Shown in pieces: positions 35,138 to 43,421 of a DNA stretch of 64,000 bases. Source of the DNA: Streptomyces griseoruber (lineage in GTDB: Bacteria > Actinomycetota > Actinomycetes > Streptomycetales > Streptomycetaceae); the NCBI RefSeq assembly GCF_001514205.1, contig NZ_KQ948777.1, positions 114,895 through 178,894 on the forward strand. Direction: 5' to 3'. Made by a program: the position numbers and the translations under genes. The notes beneath the pieces are model-generated. The model did not search any database. It saw nothing but the letters and a program-made list of their open reading frames with translations, and had not been told where the DNA came from. How positions within the stretch are numbered: the first letter of the stretch is position 1; the number at the start of each line of letters is the position of its first letter.

Positions 35138-36496
35138 CTACGTGCAATCGTCAGCGATCTCTGCCCGGCCCGCCGCCGTCCGCAACGCCGCCCAGTCCGG
35201 CAGTTTCACCGCACCCCGCCCCAGCGAGGCCCCCAGCTCCGCCTCGGCCCGCTCGATCGCCAGCCACCCCTGCCACCCGACCGGCTCGGCCCCCGCCGCC
35301 CGCAGCGGCGGCAGCACATCCTCCGGAACCGGCTTCCGTACGAGCAGGGAGGCGTCCTCCAGCAGCGAGGTCACCGTCTCCTTCGCGCACGGCCGGTTGG
35401 TGCCGATGACCCCGGTCGGGCCCCGCTTGATCCAGCCCGCCACGTACTCGCCCGGCGCCGGCGCGCCCGCGCGCACCACCCGCCCGGCCGTATGCGGCAC
35501 GGTGCCCCGCGCGGTGTCGAACGGCAGCCCCTCCAGCGGCACCCCGCGATAGCCCACCGACCGCAGCACCAACTGCGCCTCGACGTCCTCGTGGCGGCCG
35601 GTGCCCGTGACGCCGCCCCGGCCGTCGGGTGCGGTCCGCTCGAACCGCACCCCGCCCACCCGGCCCCCGTCGGCGAGCAGTTCGACGGGCCGCAGGAAGA
35701 AGCGGAGCCGGATCCGCCGCCGTACGTCCCGCGGGGGCAGGGCCGTCCAGCCGCGCAGCACCTCCACATTGCGGCGCTGTGCCGCCGGCAGCCCGGACGG
35801 ATCGCCGTAGGCCGGGTCGAGCGCCAGCTCCGCCTCGTCCACCAGCACGTCCGTGTCCGGCAGCGCGCCGAGCTCCCGCAGCTCCTTGGTGGTGAACCGG
35901 GCCTGGGAGGGGCCGCGCCGGCCCACCGTGTGGATGTCCGTGACCCCGCTCGCGGCCAGCGCGGTCAGCGCGGCCTGGGGCATGTCGGTGGGGCTCAGCT
36001 CGGCCGCGCCGCGCGCCAGGATCCGGGTGACGTCCACCGCGACGTTCCCCACGCCGACCACGACCGCCGAGCGGACGCCCCGCAGAAAGCCCTCGCCGGG
36101 CGCGTCCGGATGCGCGCTGTACCAGGAGACGAACTCCGTCGCCGACCAGCTGCCCGGCAGCTCCTCGCCCGGAATGCCCAGCCGGCGGTCGGCCGCCGCG
36201 CCCACGCAGTACACCACCGCGTGGTACAGCTCACGCAGCCGGGCGACCGGCACACCGCCCGCGCCGACCTCGACCCCGCCGAGGAACCGCACCCGCTCGT
36301 GCTCCAGCACCGTGCGCAGGTTCCCCTGGAGCGACTTGATCTTCTCGTGGTCGGGGGCCACGCCGTACCGCACCAGGCCGTACGGGCACGGCAGCCGGTC
36401 CAGGACGTCGACCAGCACCTCGGGATCCCGCTGGACGAGGCTCTGGGCGGTGTAGACCCCGCTCGGCCCGGATCCGACGACGGCGACACGCAGCAC
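35138..36496 (-). CDS. FprA-type ferredoxin/adrenodoxin-like NADP reductase
   Basis: 452 residues. An N-terminal FAD Rossmann motif (VAVVGSGPSGVYTA), PYGLVRYGVAPDHEKIK, an NADP-binding VVVGVGNVAVDVTRIL and the C-terminal GWIKRGPTGVIGTNRPCAKE are characteristic of adrenodoxin reductase and mycobacterial FprA. It would transfer electrons from NADPH to a ferredoxin, for example for cytochromes P450. GTG 36496 has AAGGAG 7 bases upstream. No ferredoxin or P450 gene is adjacent. Confidence 0.93.
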   Translation of the reverse strand: MLRVAVVGSGPSGVYTAQSLVQRDPEVLVDVLDRLPCPYGLVRYGVAPDHEKIKSLQGNLRTVLEHERVRFLGGVEVGAGGVPVARLRELYHAVVYCVGAAADRRLGIPGEELPGSWSATEFVSWYSAHPDAPGEGFLRGVRSAVVVGVGNVAVDVTRILARGAAELSPTDMPQAALTALAASGVTDIHTVGRRGPSQARFTTKELRELGALPDTDVLVDEAELALDPAYGDPSGLPAAQRRNVEVLRGWTALPPRDVRRRIRLRFFLRPVELLADGGRVGGVRFERTAPDGRGGVTGTGRHEDVEAQLVLRSVGYRGVPLEGLPFDTARGTVPHTAGRVVRAGAPAPGEYVAGWIKRGPTGVIGTNRPCAKETVTSLLEDASLLVRKPVPEDVLPPLRAAGAEPVGWQGWLAIERAEAELGASLGRGAVKLPDWAALRTAAGRAEIADDCT

Positions 36497-36652
36497 GGCG
36501 TGACTCCTTACCCGCACGACACCCGTGCGACGGAGGAGATCGCTGGTGCCTCCAGCATCGCACCGTGGACGCTCCGCTGACAGGGTGCCGTCACTCCGGC
36601 CCGCGTGCGTGTCCGTTCGTATGGAAAGTGATCATGCGGTTACGTTGCGTGT

Positions 36653-37183
36653 GTGCTAGAAGCATCCTTCCTTAATCTTTCTGATCGTTCCGCCGAGGAC
36701 GGGACCGTGTCCGTGCGGCCGGCGTGGGAGCTGCGGGAGAGCGGCGACTCCGCCGTGACCTGGTTCGACGTCCGGCTCGCCTTCGCCGACGGGGCCGGCG
36801 TGGACCTGCTGGCCGTGGTGTCCGAGGACTGCGTGTCCATCGAGGACGTCCACGCCCGGCCGCCCCTGTCCCTCGTCGACCTGGCGGAGCTCGCGGACTG
36901 GATCGAGGGCCCGCTCCTCGACAGGTGCGCGGGTGGCGCCGGGGCGGAGGCCGAGGAGGTCACCGACGGGCCGGGCGGTCCCCGCCGCGCCCGTCCGGCC
37001 TGGCCGAGCGGCCGCGAGGGGCGTCGGCTGATCGCCCGGGAGTACCGTGCGGCCCAGCGGGAGGGCGGGGACCCCGTCCTCGCGGTGATGTGCGCGACGG
37101 GGCACAGCCGGCGCAGGTCCCTGCGTCTGATCGCCCAGGCCCGGGACGCGGGCTATCTGACGCCGCGTCACGCGAAGCGGTGA
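36653..37183 (+). CDS. DUF6214 family protein
   Basis: 176 residues. The blocks VSVRPAWELRESGDS, FDVRLAFADGAGVDLLAVV and GRRLIAREYRAAQREGGDP with a C-terminal CATGHSRRRSLRLIAQARD match what I recognise as DUF6214, an actinobacterial family. The C-terminal part resembles a helical DNA-binding element, but the function is unknown. GTG 36653 gives the longest product; GTG 36707 (VSVRPAW) is an alternative start. Confidence 0.75.
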   Translation: MLEASFLNLSDRSAEDGTVSVRPAWELRESGDSAVTWFDVRLAFADGAGVDLLAVVSEDCVSIEDVHARPPLSLVDLAELADWIEGPLLDRCAGGAGAEAEEVTDGPGGPRRARPAWPSGREGRRLIAREYRAAQREGGDPVLAVMCATGHSRRRSLRLIAQARDAGYLTPRHAKR

Positions 37184-37208
37184 GCCGGGGCCGGGGGCCC
37201 GGTCCCGG

Positions 37209-37847
37209 TCAGCCCATCTGCCGCATCCGGGTGATCTCGCTCGTCTGCTGGGCCACGACGTCGTCCGCCATCTCCTCGATCCGCAGGTTGTTGCCCTGCG
37301 CCTTGACCTCGGTGGCCATGGTGATCGCGCCCTCGTGATGCGTGATCATCAGGCTGAGGAAGAGGGTGTCGAAGGCCTTGCCGTGCGCCGCGCGCAGCTT
37401 CTTCAGCTGGGCCTCGCTCGCCATCCCGGGCATCGCGGTGTGGTCGTGCGGATCGCCGGTCTCGGCCTTGTCGTACGACCCGAGCCAGGCCTTCATCGCC
37501 TCGATCTCCGGTCCCTGCGCGGCCGCGATGCGCAGCGCGAGGCGTTCGACGTCGGCCGACTCGGCCCGCTCCGGAACGAGTCCGGTCATCTCCAGTGCCT
37601 GGGCGTGGTGCCGGATCATCATCCGGGCGTACGACACGTCCGCCGAGTTGGGGGTGTCGTCCTCGGCCCGCTGCTCGGCCGCCTCCTGGGCGGAGAGCGT
37701 CCGGTTGCCCTCGCCCGGCTTGCCCGGCGCGATCACCGAAGGGCCGCTTGCCGAGGCCGACTTGTCCTGCGTACCGGAGTCGCAGCCCGCGAGGGCGAGC
37801 ACGAGCAGCGCGGCCGCGGCGGCGAGGGATGCGCGGCGGTGGGACAC
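37209..37847 (-). CDS. DUF305 domain lipoprotein
   Basis: 212 residues with a lipoprotein signal peptide (lipobox LALAGC, Cys22). DUF305 features: SYARMMIRHHAQALEMTGLV and LMITHHEGAITMA, two His-rich helices of a ferritin-like four-helix bundle, plus a Met/His-rich stretch (PHDHTAMPGM) that suggests copper or iron binding. GTG 37847 has GGAGG 5 bases upstream. It is divergent from the LVIVD protein, a pairing that recurs in actinobacteria, so both may act together at the cell surface. Confidence 0.9.
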   Translation of the reverse strand: MSHRRASLAAAAALLVLALAGCDSGTQDKSASASGPSVIAPGKPGEGNRTLSAQEAAEQRAEDDTPNSADVSYARMMIRHHAQALEMTGLVPERAESADVERLALRIAAAQGPEIEAMKAWLGSYDKAETGDPHDHTAMPGMASEAQLKKLRAAHGKAFDTLFLSLMITHHEGAITMATEVKAQGNNLRIEEMADDVVAQQTSEITRMRQMG

Positions 37848-37925
37848 AACAACCTCCAGAGGCACGGGAGTTGGAATATTCGCACTACCCAGCGGAGAGA
37901 TTCATTACGTCTGCGTTGCCAGCCC

Positions 37926-37953
37926 TTGATATGTGCATGATGAAGACGATACT
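37926..37953 (+). promoter_or_regulatory. Promoter of the LVIVD gene
   Basis: TTGATA (37926-37931) and GATACT (37948-37953) are separated by 16 bases, matching a vegetative sigma promoter. Transcription would start near 37960. Confidence 0.6.
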
Positions 37954-37968
37954 TCAGGGGACCGTGAA

Positions 37969-37985
37969 CCGTTCCACAGGAACGG
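37969..37985. promoter_or_regulatory. Inverted repeat in the LVIVD 5-prime UTR
   Basis: CCGTTCC-ACA-GGAACGG is a perfect repeat with 7-base arms, just downstream of the predicted start of transcription and 18 bases before the GTG. It could be an operator or an RNA hairpin. Confidence 0.55.
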
Positions 37986-38003
37986 CCAACGAGGGAGGAC
38001 GCA

Positions 38004-39506
38004 GTGACCCTGTTGAACGATCCCCGAACGCGGCGCAGACGGCTCGGCGCCGCCGCCGCCTGTACCGGGCTCCTGGCCGCGCTGCTCACGGCGGTCCCGG
38101 CTGCCGCCACCCCCGACCCGGGGGACGGGCCGGCCGCGGAGCGCGAGATCTCCCGAAGCGCCCAGGCCGGGGCCGCCGCCGCGATCGCGGACGGCGAGAT
38201 ACCCGGACAGGACGAGATCGTCCACTCCGACAACATCGAGCACCTCACCAACATCCCCAAGGACGCGCTGTCCGGCATCAATTCGGACCTCGCCTTCCAG
38301 GGGAAGTACGCCTTCGCCGGCAACTACGACGGCTTCCGCATCTTCGACATCAGCAACCCGAAGTCCCCGAAGACCGTCTCCCAGGTGCTCTGCCCCGGCT
38401 CGCAGAACGACATCTCCGTCTCCGGAGACCTGCTCTTCCTCTCCACCGACTCCTCGCGCAGCGACAGCAGTTGCAACAGCACCACGCAGCCCGCGACCGA
38501 GAAGTCGTCCTGGGAGGGCATGAAGGTCTTCGACATCAGCGACAAGCAGAACCCCAAGTACGTCGCCGCCGTCGAGACCGCCTGCGGCTCGCACACCCAC
38601 AGCCTGGTGCCCGAGCGCAAGAACGTCTACATCTATGTCTCCTCGTACTCGCCCAGCGCCAGCTACCCCGACTGCCAGCCCCCGCACGACGGCATCTCCG
38701 TCATCAAGGTGCCGCGCAAGGCGCCCGAGACGGCGGCGGTCGTGAACTTCCCCGTCCTCTTCCCGGGCGAGGGCCCGGACGGCGGCGGCAACCCCGGCTC
38801 GCCCACCAACCCGGGCGTGTCCAAGACCACCGGCTGCCATGACATCACGGTGCTCCCGGAGAAGGACCTCGCGGCCGGCGCCTGCATGGGCGACGGCATC
38901 CTCTTCTCCATCAAGGACCCGGAGAACCCCAAGGTCATCGACCAGGTGCAGGACAACGTGAACTTCGCGTTCTGGCACTCGGCGACCTTCAACCAGAAGG
39001 CGAACAAGGTCGTCTTCACCGACGAACTGGGCGGCGGCGGAGCGGCCACCTGCAACGCGGCGATCGGCCCGAACCGCGGCGCCGACGGCATCTACGACAT
39101 CGTCGGCAAGGGCGACAAGCGCAAGCTCGTCTTCCGCAGCTACTACAAGATCCCCCGCCACCAGGCGGACACCGAGAACTGCGTCGCCCACAACGGCTCG
39201 CTGATCCCGGTCAAGGGCAAGGACATCATGGTCCAGGCCTGGTACCAGGGCGGCGTCTCGGTCTGGGACTTCACCGACTCCTCCGCCCCGAAGGAGATCG
39301 CCTGGTTCGAGCGCGGCCCGGTCAGCACGACGACGCTGTCGGTCGGCGGCGCGTGGTCGGCGTACTACTACAACGGCTACATCTACTCCAACGACATCAC
39401 CAAGGGCTTCGACGTGCTGAAGCTCAGCGACCGGCGCACGGATCCGGCCCAGCGGATCCACCTGCGGGAGCTCAACGTCCAGACCCAGCCGGACTACTTC
39501 GACTGA
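38004..39506 (+). CDS. Secreted LVIVD-repeat beta-propeller protein
   Basis: 500 residues with a Sec signal peptide (residues 1 to about 35, ending PAAATP). The propeller body has repeated strands of LVIVD type: GFRIFDISNPKSPKTV, GMKVFDISDKQNPKYV, GISVIKVPRK, GILFSIKDPENPKVI and GGVSVWDFTDSSAPKEI. It is exported and probably binds a ligand or partner at the surface. GTG 38004 follows GAGGGAGG. It is divergent from a DUF305 lipoprotein. Its last 13 bases overlap the convergent TetR gene. Confidence 0.88.
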   Translation: MTLLNDPRTRRRRLGAAAACTGLLAALLTAVPAAATPDPGDGPAAEREISRSAQAGAAAAIADGEIPGQDEIVHSDNIEHLTNIPKDALSGINSDLAFQGKYAFAGNYDGFRIFDISNPKSPKTVSQVLCPGSQNDISVSGDLLFLSTDSSRSDSSCNSTTQPATEKSSWEGMKVFDISDKQNPKYVAAVETACGSHTHSLVPERKNVYIYVSSYSPSASYPDCQPPHDGISVIKVPRKAPETAAVVNFPVLFPGEGPDGGGNPGSPTNPGVSKTTGCHDITVLPEKDLAAGACMGDGILFSIKDPENPKVIDQVQDNVNFAFWHSATFNQKANKVVFTDELGGGGAATCNAAIGPNRGADGIYDIVGKGDKRKLVFRSYYKIPRHQADTENCVAHNGSLIPVKGKDIMVQAWYQGGVSVWDFTDSSAPKEIAWFERGPVSTTTLSVGGAWSAYYYNGYIYSNDITKGFDVLKLSDRRTDPAQRIHLRELNVQTQPDYFD

Positions 39507-40177
39507 TCCCCGCCGGACTCGGCGGACGGCTCCGTCGCGAAGAAGCGCGACAGATCCGCGTCGCACCTCCCGCCGGGCGCCTCGGCGTCCGGCGGGACCC
39601 CCGACTCCCAGTCCAGCCGGTAGCGTTCGAACAGCTCCGCGCGCAACGTGGCCAGCGGCAACGGCACGTTGGGCAGCACCAGCGCGTACACGGCGCCCAT
39701 GAGCTGGGAACGCAGCATCGGATAGTCGTGGTCGACGTCCCGCGAGCCGTGCCGGGCGGAGGTCTCCCGTAGCAGCTCGGCCAGCCGCTGCTGCTCAGGG
39801 CACTGCACGAACCCCTCGGCCTGGAGCAGCCCGGCCATGTGCTGACGCATCAGCACCGGACGGTCCCGGGCCAGTTGGAGGATCGCGTCGATGGCCCGCG
39901 CCATCCGCTCCCGGCCGTCCTCGGTGCACGGCTCCCGCTCCAGGGCCTCCTCGAGCGTACGGTGCATCAGCCGGTGCACCGCCGACTGCACCAACTGCCG
40001 CTTGCCGGGGAAGTAGTACGACACCAGCCCCCGGGCCGAACCCGCCCGGTCCGCGATGTCGCCGAGCGTCGTCGCCTCGTATCCCCGCTCGCTCACCAGC
40101 TCCAGGGCCGCCTGCAACAGCCGCTCCCGCGAACGCCGCCGCAATTCTTCATTGACCGAGGCGCTGCGCGGGGACAT
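39494..40177 (-). CDS. TetR/AcrR family transcriptional regulator
   Basis: 227 residues with an N-terminal TetR HTH (ERLLQAALELVSERGYEATTLGDIADRAG, shortened; then SARGLVSYYFPGKRQLVQSAV). The C-terminal ligand domain has no recognised subfamily. ATG 40177 follows AGGAG by 7 bases. A palindrome directly upstream (40192-40212) suggests autoregulation. The target genes are not evident from neighbours; its 3-prime end overlaps the convergent LVIVD gene. Confidence 0.92.
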   Translation of the reverse strand: MSPRSASVNEELRRRSRERLLQAALELVSERGYEATTLGDIADRAGSARGLVSYYFPGKRQLVQSAVHRLMHRTLEEALEREPCTEDGRERMARAIDAILQLARDRPVLMRQHMAGLLQAEGFVQCPEQQRLAELLRETSARHGSRDVDHDYPMLRSQLMGAVYALVLPNVPLPLATLRAELFERYRLDWESGVPPDAEAPGGRCDADLSRFFATEPSAESGGDQSK

Positions 40178-40191
40178 CCTGTAACTCCTGC

Positions 40192-40212
40192 GTTGACTGG
40201 CTATCAGCCAAC
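40192..40212. promoter_or_regulatory. TetR autoregulatory operator candidate
   Basis: Arms GTTGACTG (40192-40199) and CAGCCAAC (40205-40212) pair at 7 of 8 positions around 5 bases. The site lies 15 bases before the TetR ATG and abuts a TATAGT -10-like hexamer on the minus strand (40217-40212). Confidence 0.65.
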
Positions 40213-40226
40213 TATACTCAGGGCAT

Positions 40227-40257
40227 CCCGGACAGCTCCGCACGGAGCGGATCCGGG
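40227..40257 (-). terminator. Hairpin downstream of the HAD hydrolase gene
   Basis: CCCGGA (40227-40232) pairs with TCCGGG (40252-40257) and CTCCG with CGGAG inside. A second hairpin (CTCTGG...CCAGAG, about 40268-40295) lies closer to the HAD stop. Together they may form a terminator; there is no T-run. Confidence 0.45.
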
Positions 40258-40378
40258 CTGCCGCCCGCTCTGGGCGACGCGGGGGATCGTCCAGAGTGGG
40301 CGCGCCTCCGCCCCGATGGTGGCCTCGGGCTACCGACCTGTGAAGGTGCGGCGGCCCGGCTCGGGCCTGCCGGCCCGG

Positions 40379-41092
40379 CTACCGCTTCCCCGCCTCCCGG
40401 CCGCGGCCCACCAGGTCCAGGACCGGGCGCAGTCCGTCCGGCCGTTCGGCCGCCGGGAGATGGTCCACGAAGTGCACCGCGCAGCCCAGCGCCGCCGCCC
40501 CGCCGTCCGCCCGCCGGTCGTCCCCGACCATCAGGGCCGCGCGCGGATCGACCCCGAGGGCCTCGCAGGCCACCGCGAACAGCCGGGGGTCCGGTTTCTG
40601 CACCCCGTGCTCGTACGACAGCACATACGTGTCGACGAACCGGTCGAGCCCGTGCTCGCGGAACACCGGCCGCAGGTCCCAGCCGATGTTGCTGACCACG
40701 CCCACCCCGATCCCCGACTCCCGCAGCCCGCTCAGTACTTCGAGGGCGTCGGGGTACGGCGCCCAGGCCGCCGGGGTCATGTGCCGGTCGTACAGCGCGT
40801 CGTGCAGCCCCGGGTCCGGCAGGGCCACCTGACGGGACAGCCCGGTGTACGCCGCCCGGTGCGCCGCGGCACTCTCGTCCCGCACCCGCCACACCCCGGC
40901 CACCTCCTCGGGCACCCGTCCCGGACTCGCCCCGCCCGGCAGCGCCCCGGCCACCTCCAGTGCCCGGGCGGTGGCGGCCACCTCTTCCTCCGGCAGCCCG
41001 GCCCCGGCCTCCTCCAGCACGGCACGCAACCAGGCCTCGGCGGACTCGACCCGGAAGAGGGTCCCGGAGAAGTCGAACAGAACGGCGCTCAT
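40379..41092 (-). CDS. HAD family hydrolase
   Basis: 237 residues. HAD motif I DFSGTLF (the first Asp nucleophile; the usual second Asp is Ser), motif II VVSNIG, motif III Lys in GVQKPDP and motif IV VGDDRRAD. It is probably a small-molecule phosphatase; the Ser in place of the second Asp of DxD may change activity, as in some haloacid-dehalogenase types that use DxS. ATG 41092 is 10 bases downstream of the preceding gene's stop, so it ends a cluster with the zinc-ribbon and PAP2 genes. Confidence 0.9.
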   Translation of the reverse strand: MSAVLFDFSGTLFRVESAEAWLRAVLEEAGAGLPEEEVAATARALEVAGALPGGASPGRVPEEVAGVWRVRDESAAAHRAAYTGLSRQVALPDPGLHDALYDRHMTPAAWAPYPDALEVLSGLRESGIGVGVVSNIGWDLRPVFREHGLDRFVDTYVLSYEHGVQKPDPRLFAVACEALGVDPRAALMVGDDRRADGGAAALGCAVHFVDHLPAAERPDGLRPVLDLVGRGREAGKR

Positions 41093-41102
41093 GCGCTCGA
41101 TC

Positions 41103-41651
41103 CTAGGAACCCGGAGGATCTCGCGGGGCCATGTTCCACAAGAGGGGCAGCTCCTCCTCGCAGAAGACACAGACGTACACCCCTTCCCGCACCACGTTGA
41201 TCTCCCGGCACCGCTCGCAGCGCCGGAACACCAGGGCGTGGGTGAACCCGTCGGGCCGCGCGACGCCCGCCCGGTCCAGGGCCGCCGCGACCGCCGGCCA
41301 GCAGTCGGGGTCGGGGCAGTAGCCGGTGGACTGGTTGCTGACCTCGTGGACCTCCCAGCCGCGCCCGGTGCGGCTGAACGAGATCTCACCCGCGCCGAGC
41401 ACGGCCCCGCCGCCCGCACAGGCCACGTGCTCGCTGCGCCGAGGGGCCAGGCGCAGCCATCCGTCCAGCCCGACGACGTACGTGTACGGCTCCTCGTCCT
41501 GCGCCGCGAACGCGGTCAGGCCGGCGAGGTCGCGCACGGCGTACCCCTCGGCGCCCGCTGGGACGGCCCGCCGGATGTCCTCCGGCCCGACGTAGGGGTA
41601 CGGCCCGCCGGAGGGGTACGGCCCGCCGGAGGGGTACGGCGGCACGCTCAC
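41103..41651 (-). CDS. Conserved protein with C-terminal zinc ribbon
   Basis: 182 residues. A Pro/Tyr/Gly N-terminal tail with an 18-bp repeat is followed by a globular middle (YTYVVGLDGWLRLAPRRSEHVACAGG) and a C-terminal CxxC-type zinc ribbon (CERC about 45 residues before the end, VCVFCEEELP further on; a further CPDPDC segment precedes them). I do not recognise a named family, but it looks conserved in Streptomyces. GTG 41651 overlaps the PAP2 stop (GTGA), so it is translationally coupled. Confidence 0.82.
   Translation of the reverse strand: MSVPPYPSGGPYPSGGPYPYVGPEDIRRAVPAGAEGYAVRDLAGLTAFAAQDEEPYTYVVGLDGWLRLAPRRSEHVACAGGGAVLGAGEISFSRTGRGWEVHEVSNQSTGYCPDPDCWPAVAAALDRAGVARPDGFTHALVFRRCERCREINVVREGVYVCVFCEEELPLLWNMAPRDPPGS
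41602..41637 (-). repeat. Two perfect 18-bp repeats in the zinc-ribbon gene
   Basis: Two identical 18-base units (41602-41619 and 41620-41637) encode Tyr-Pro-Ser-Gly-Gly-Pro on the minus strand, forming the disordered N-terminal tail of the zinc-ribbon protein. Confidence 0.85.
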
Positions 41652-42319
41652 GGGTGCCGGCGCCGGTGCGCCATGACGGCCACCACCACCAGCAGGGCGC
41701 CCAGCAGCCAGCCGCCGAGGACGTCCGAGGGCCAGTGGACGCCCAGCCAGATCCGGGTCAGGCCCACGCCGACCACGGAGACGACCGCCACCGTCACGGC
41801 CGCACGCCATACCGGGCGGCTCACGCCGTGGCGGTGCAGGAGCCACAGGAGGAGGCCCAGGACCACCGTGGCGGTCAGGGCGTGGCCGGAGGGATACGCC
41901 TGGTAGTGGGCGGAGTCGACGGGGTCGGGCCAGACCGGGCGGTCGCGGTCGACCGCCGCCTTCAGGCCCTGCTGGACCAGCGTCCCCACCGCCGACGTGA
42001 CCACCAGCCAGCCCGCCGTCCACCAGGCCGCGTACCGCCACACCAGCCAGAGGGCCGCCGCGGCCCCCAGCAGTCGCATCGTCACCGGATCCCACACCCA
42101 GTCCGTGAGGATGCGGCAGACATGCGTGAAGCCGGGCTCGGCCAGGGCCCAGCGGTGGGTCGTGCGGGCGAGGTCGCCGTCGACGGACATCAGGGGGTGC
42201 CACTCGGCCGCGACCAGGACGAGAAGGACGACCGAGCACAGGCCGAGGACCGCGGCGAGGCGGGCGGCCGTGCGCTGGGCCGGCGGACGGTGCGGGGAGT
42301 CGACGGACCGGGTGTGCAT
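41648..42319 (-). CDS. PAP2 superfamily membrane phosphatase
   Basis: 223 residues with about six membrane helices. The three PAP2 active-site motifs are present: KAAVDRDRP, YPSGHALT and RIWLGVHWPSDVLGG. Such enzymes dephosphorylate lipid phosphates such as undecaprenyl diphosphate or phosphatidic acid at the outer face. ATG 42319 has AGGA 8 bases upstream. It is coupled to the zinc-ribbon gene by a GTGA overlap. Confidence 0.93.
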   Translation of the reverse strand: MHTRSVDSPHRPPAQRTAARLAAVLGLCSVVLLVLVAAEWHPLMSVDGDLARTTHRWALAEPGFTHVCRILTDWVWDPVTMRLLGAAAALWLVWRYAAWWTAGWLVVTSAVGTLVQQGLKAAVDRDRPVWPDPVDSAHYQAYPSGHALTATVVLGLLLWLLHRHGVSRPVWRAAVTVAVVSVVGVGLTRIWLGVHWPSDVLGGWLLGALLVVVAVMAHRRRHP

Positions 42320-42393
42320 GATGCGATCCTCGCCGACCCGGGGGGTCAGAGGCCAACCCGGGGCGTCAGGGGGGGGCGGGCCCGGGGGCATCC

Positions 42394-43329
42394 TCAGCCC
42401 AGTGCCCTCAGCCCCGGTACCAGGGCCACCAGCACCGGGATCACGGGTACCAGTGAGGCTGCCGCGGTCAGGCGCAGTCTGCGGGCCGTGGGGAGCCGGT
42501 CCGGGGGTGTGAGGAGGCGGTGCACCCGCTGCGGGACATGGGCCTGGGGGGTGGGGGACGGGCCGAACACCCCGCGGTCCTCGTTGAGCTCGACCAGGGC
42601 CAGCGCGGTGGTCAGCCGGCCGAACCGCCGGGACGCCATGTCGTCGGCGGCCAGTTCCACCAGCCGGTGCATCTCGTCGCGGAACGCCGCGAACACCGGT
42701 ACCTGCGGGAACCCGGTGGCCAGCGCGGACGACGAGTGCAGCAGCCAGTGGTGCCGGGCCTGCGCGTGACCCTGCTCGTGCGCGAGCAGGGCATCCAGCT
42801 GGCGCCCCTTCAGGCGCTGCAACGCTGCCGTGGTGACGACGAGTTGGGGTGCCGCACCCGGTAGCCACCAGGCGTCGGGCCGCTCGCCCTCCAGGACGAC
42901 GAGCCGTCCCGCCGCCGACTCCTCACCCGGCAACAGCGGTGCGCGCAGCCGCAGTTCGGCCCGGCGGGTCCGACTGCGGGTCCGGGCACGCGCCACCTCC
43001 CGTACCAGCATCGCCCCGCTCCACAGCCCGGCACCGGCCAGCGCCACCGCGGTGGCAGCCGCCCAGGGGCCGGTCGGGCCAAGCGTGTAGGCATCCACGA
43101 CTGCCCGCGGCGCCGGAGCGAAGACATGCCCGCGTACCGCCTGCCAGGCCGCCGCCGCGCTGAGCGTCATCGACAGCGCACAGCACAGCAGGACCGCCGC
43201 CACCACGCACTGCCACGCCCACAGGGCGACCACCGGTTCACGGTCCGGCCAGTCGGCCCGGGCGAGCAGCCGGGGCGCCCCGACCGCGGCCAGGGCGCCG
43301 AGCAGCAGCAGGACCGCGGGGACCATCAT
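42394..43329 (-). CDS. M56 (BlaR1-like) membrane metallopeptidase
   Basis: About 311 residues: N-terminal membrane helices (about 3-22, 36-58, 85-105), a cytoplasmic domain with the zinc motif HEQGH (near residue 182) in DALLAHEQGHAQARHHW, and a C-terminal helix. M56 proteins usually partner with a BlaI/CopY repressor and cleave it; no such gene is in view here, so this one may be an orphan. The start is uncertain among GTG 43338, ATG 43329 and ATG 43326; AGGG lies 8 bases before 43329. Confidence 0.9.
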   Translation of the reverse strand: MMVPAVLLLLGALAAVGAPRLLARADWPDREPVVALWAWQCVVAAVLLCCALSMTLSAAAAWQAVRGHVFAPAPRAVVDAYTLGPTGPWAAATAVALAGAGLWSGAMLVREVARARTRSRTRRAELRLRAPLLPGEESAAGRLVVLEGERPDAWWLPGAAPQLVVTTAALQRLKGRQLDALLAHEQGHAQARHHWLLHSSSALATGFPQVPVFAAFRDEMHRLVELAADDMASRRFGRLTTALALVELNEDRGVFGPSPTPQAHVPQRVHRLLTPPDRLPTARRLRLTAAASLVPVIPVLVALVPGLRALG

Positions 43330-43421
43330 GAGCAGCACCCTATGAGCGGCTCACCGCTCAGGGGTACGGCTTGTCCCGGCAAAGTGACGCAGGCCACGGC
43401 CGAGTTGGGTGCAGCCGGGCC

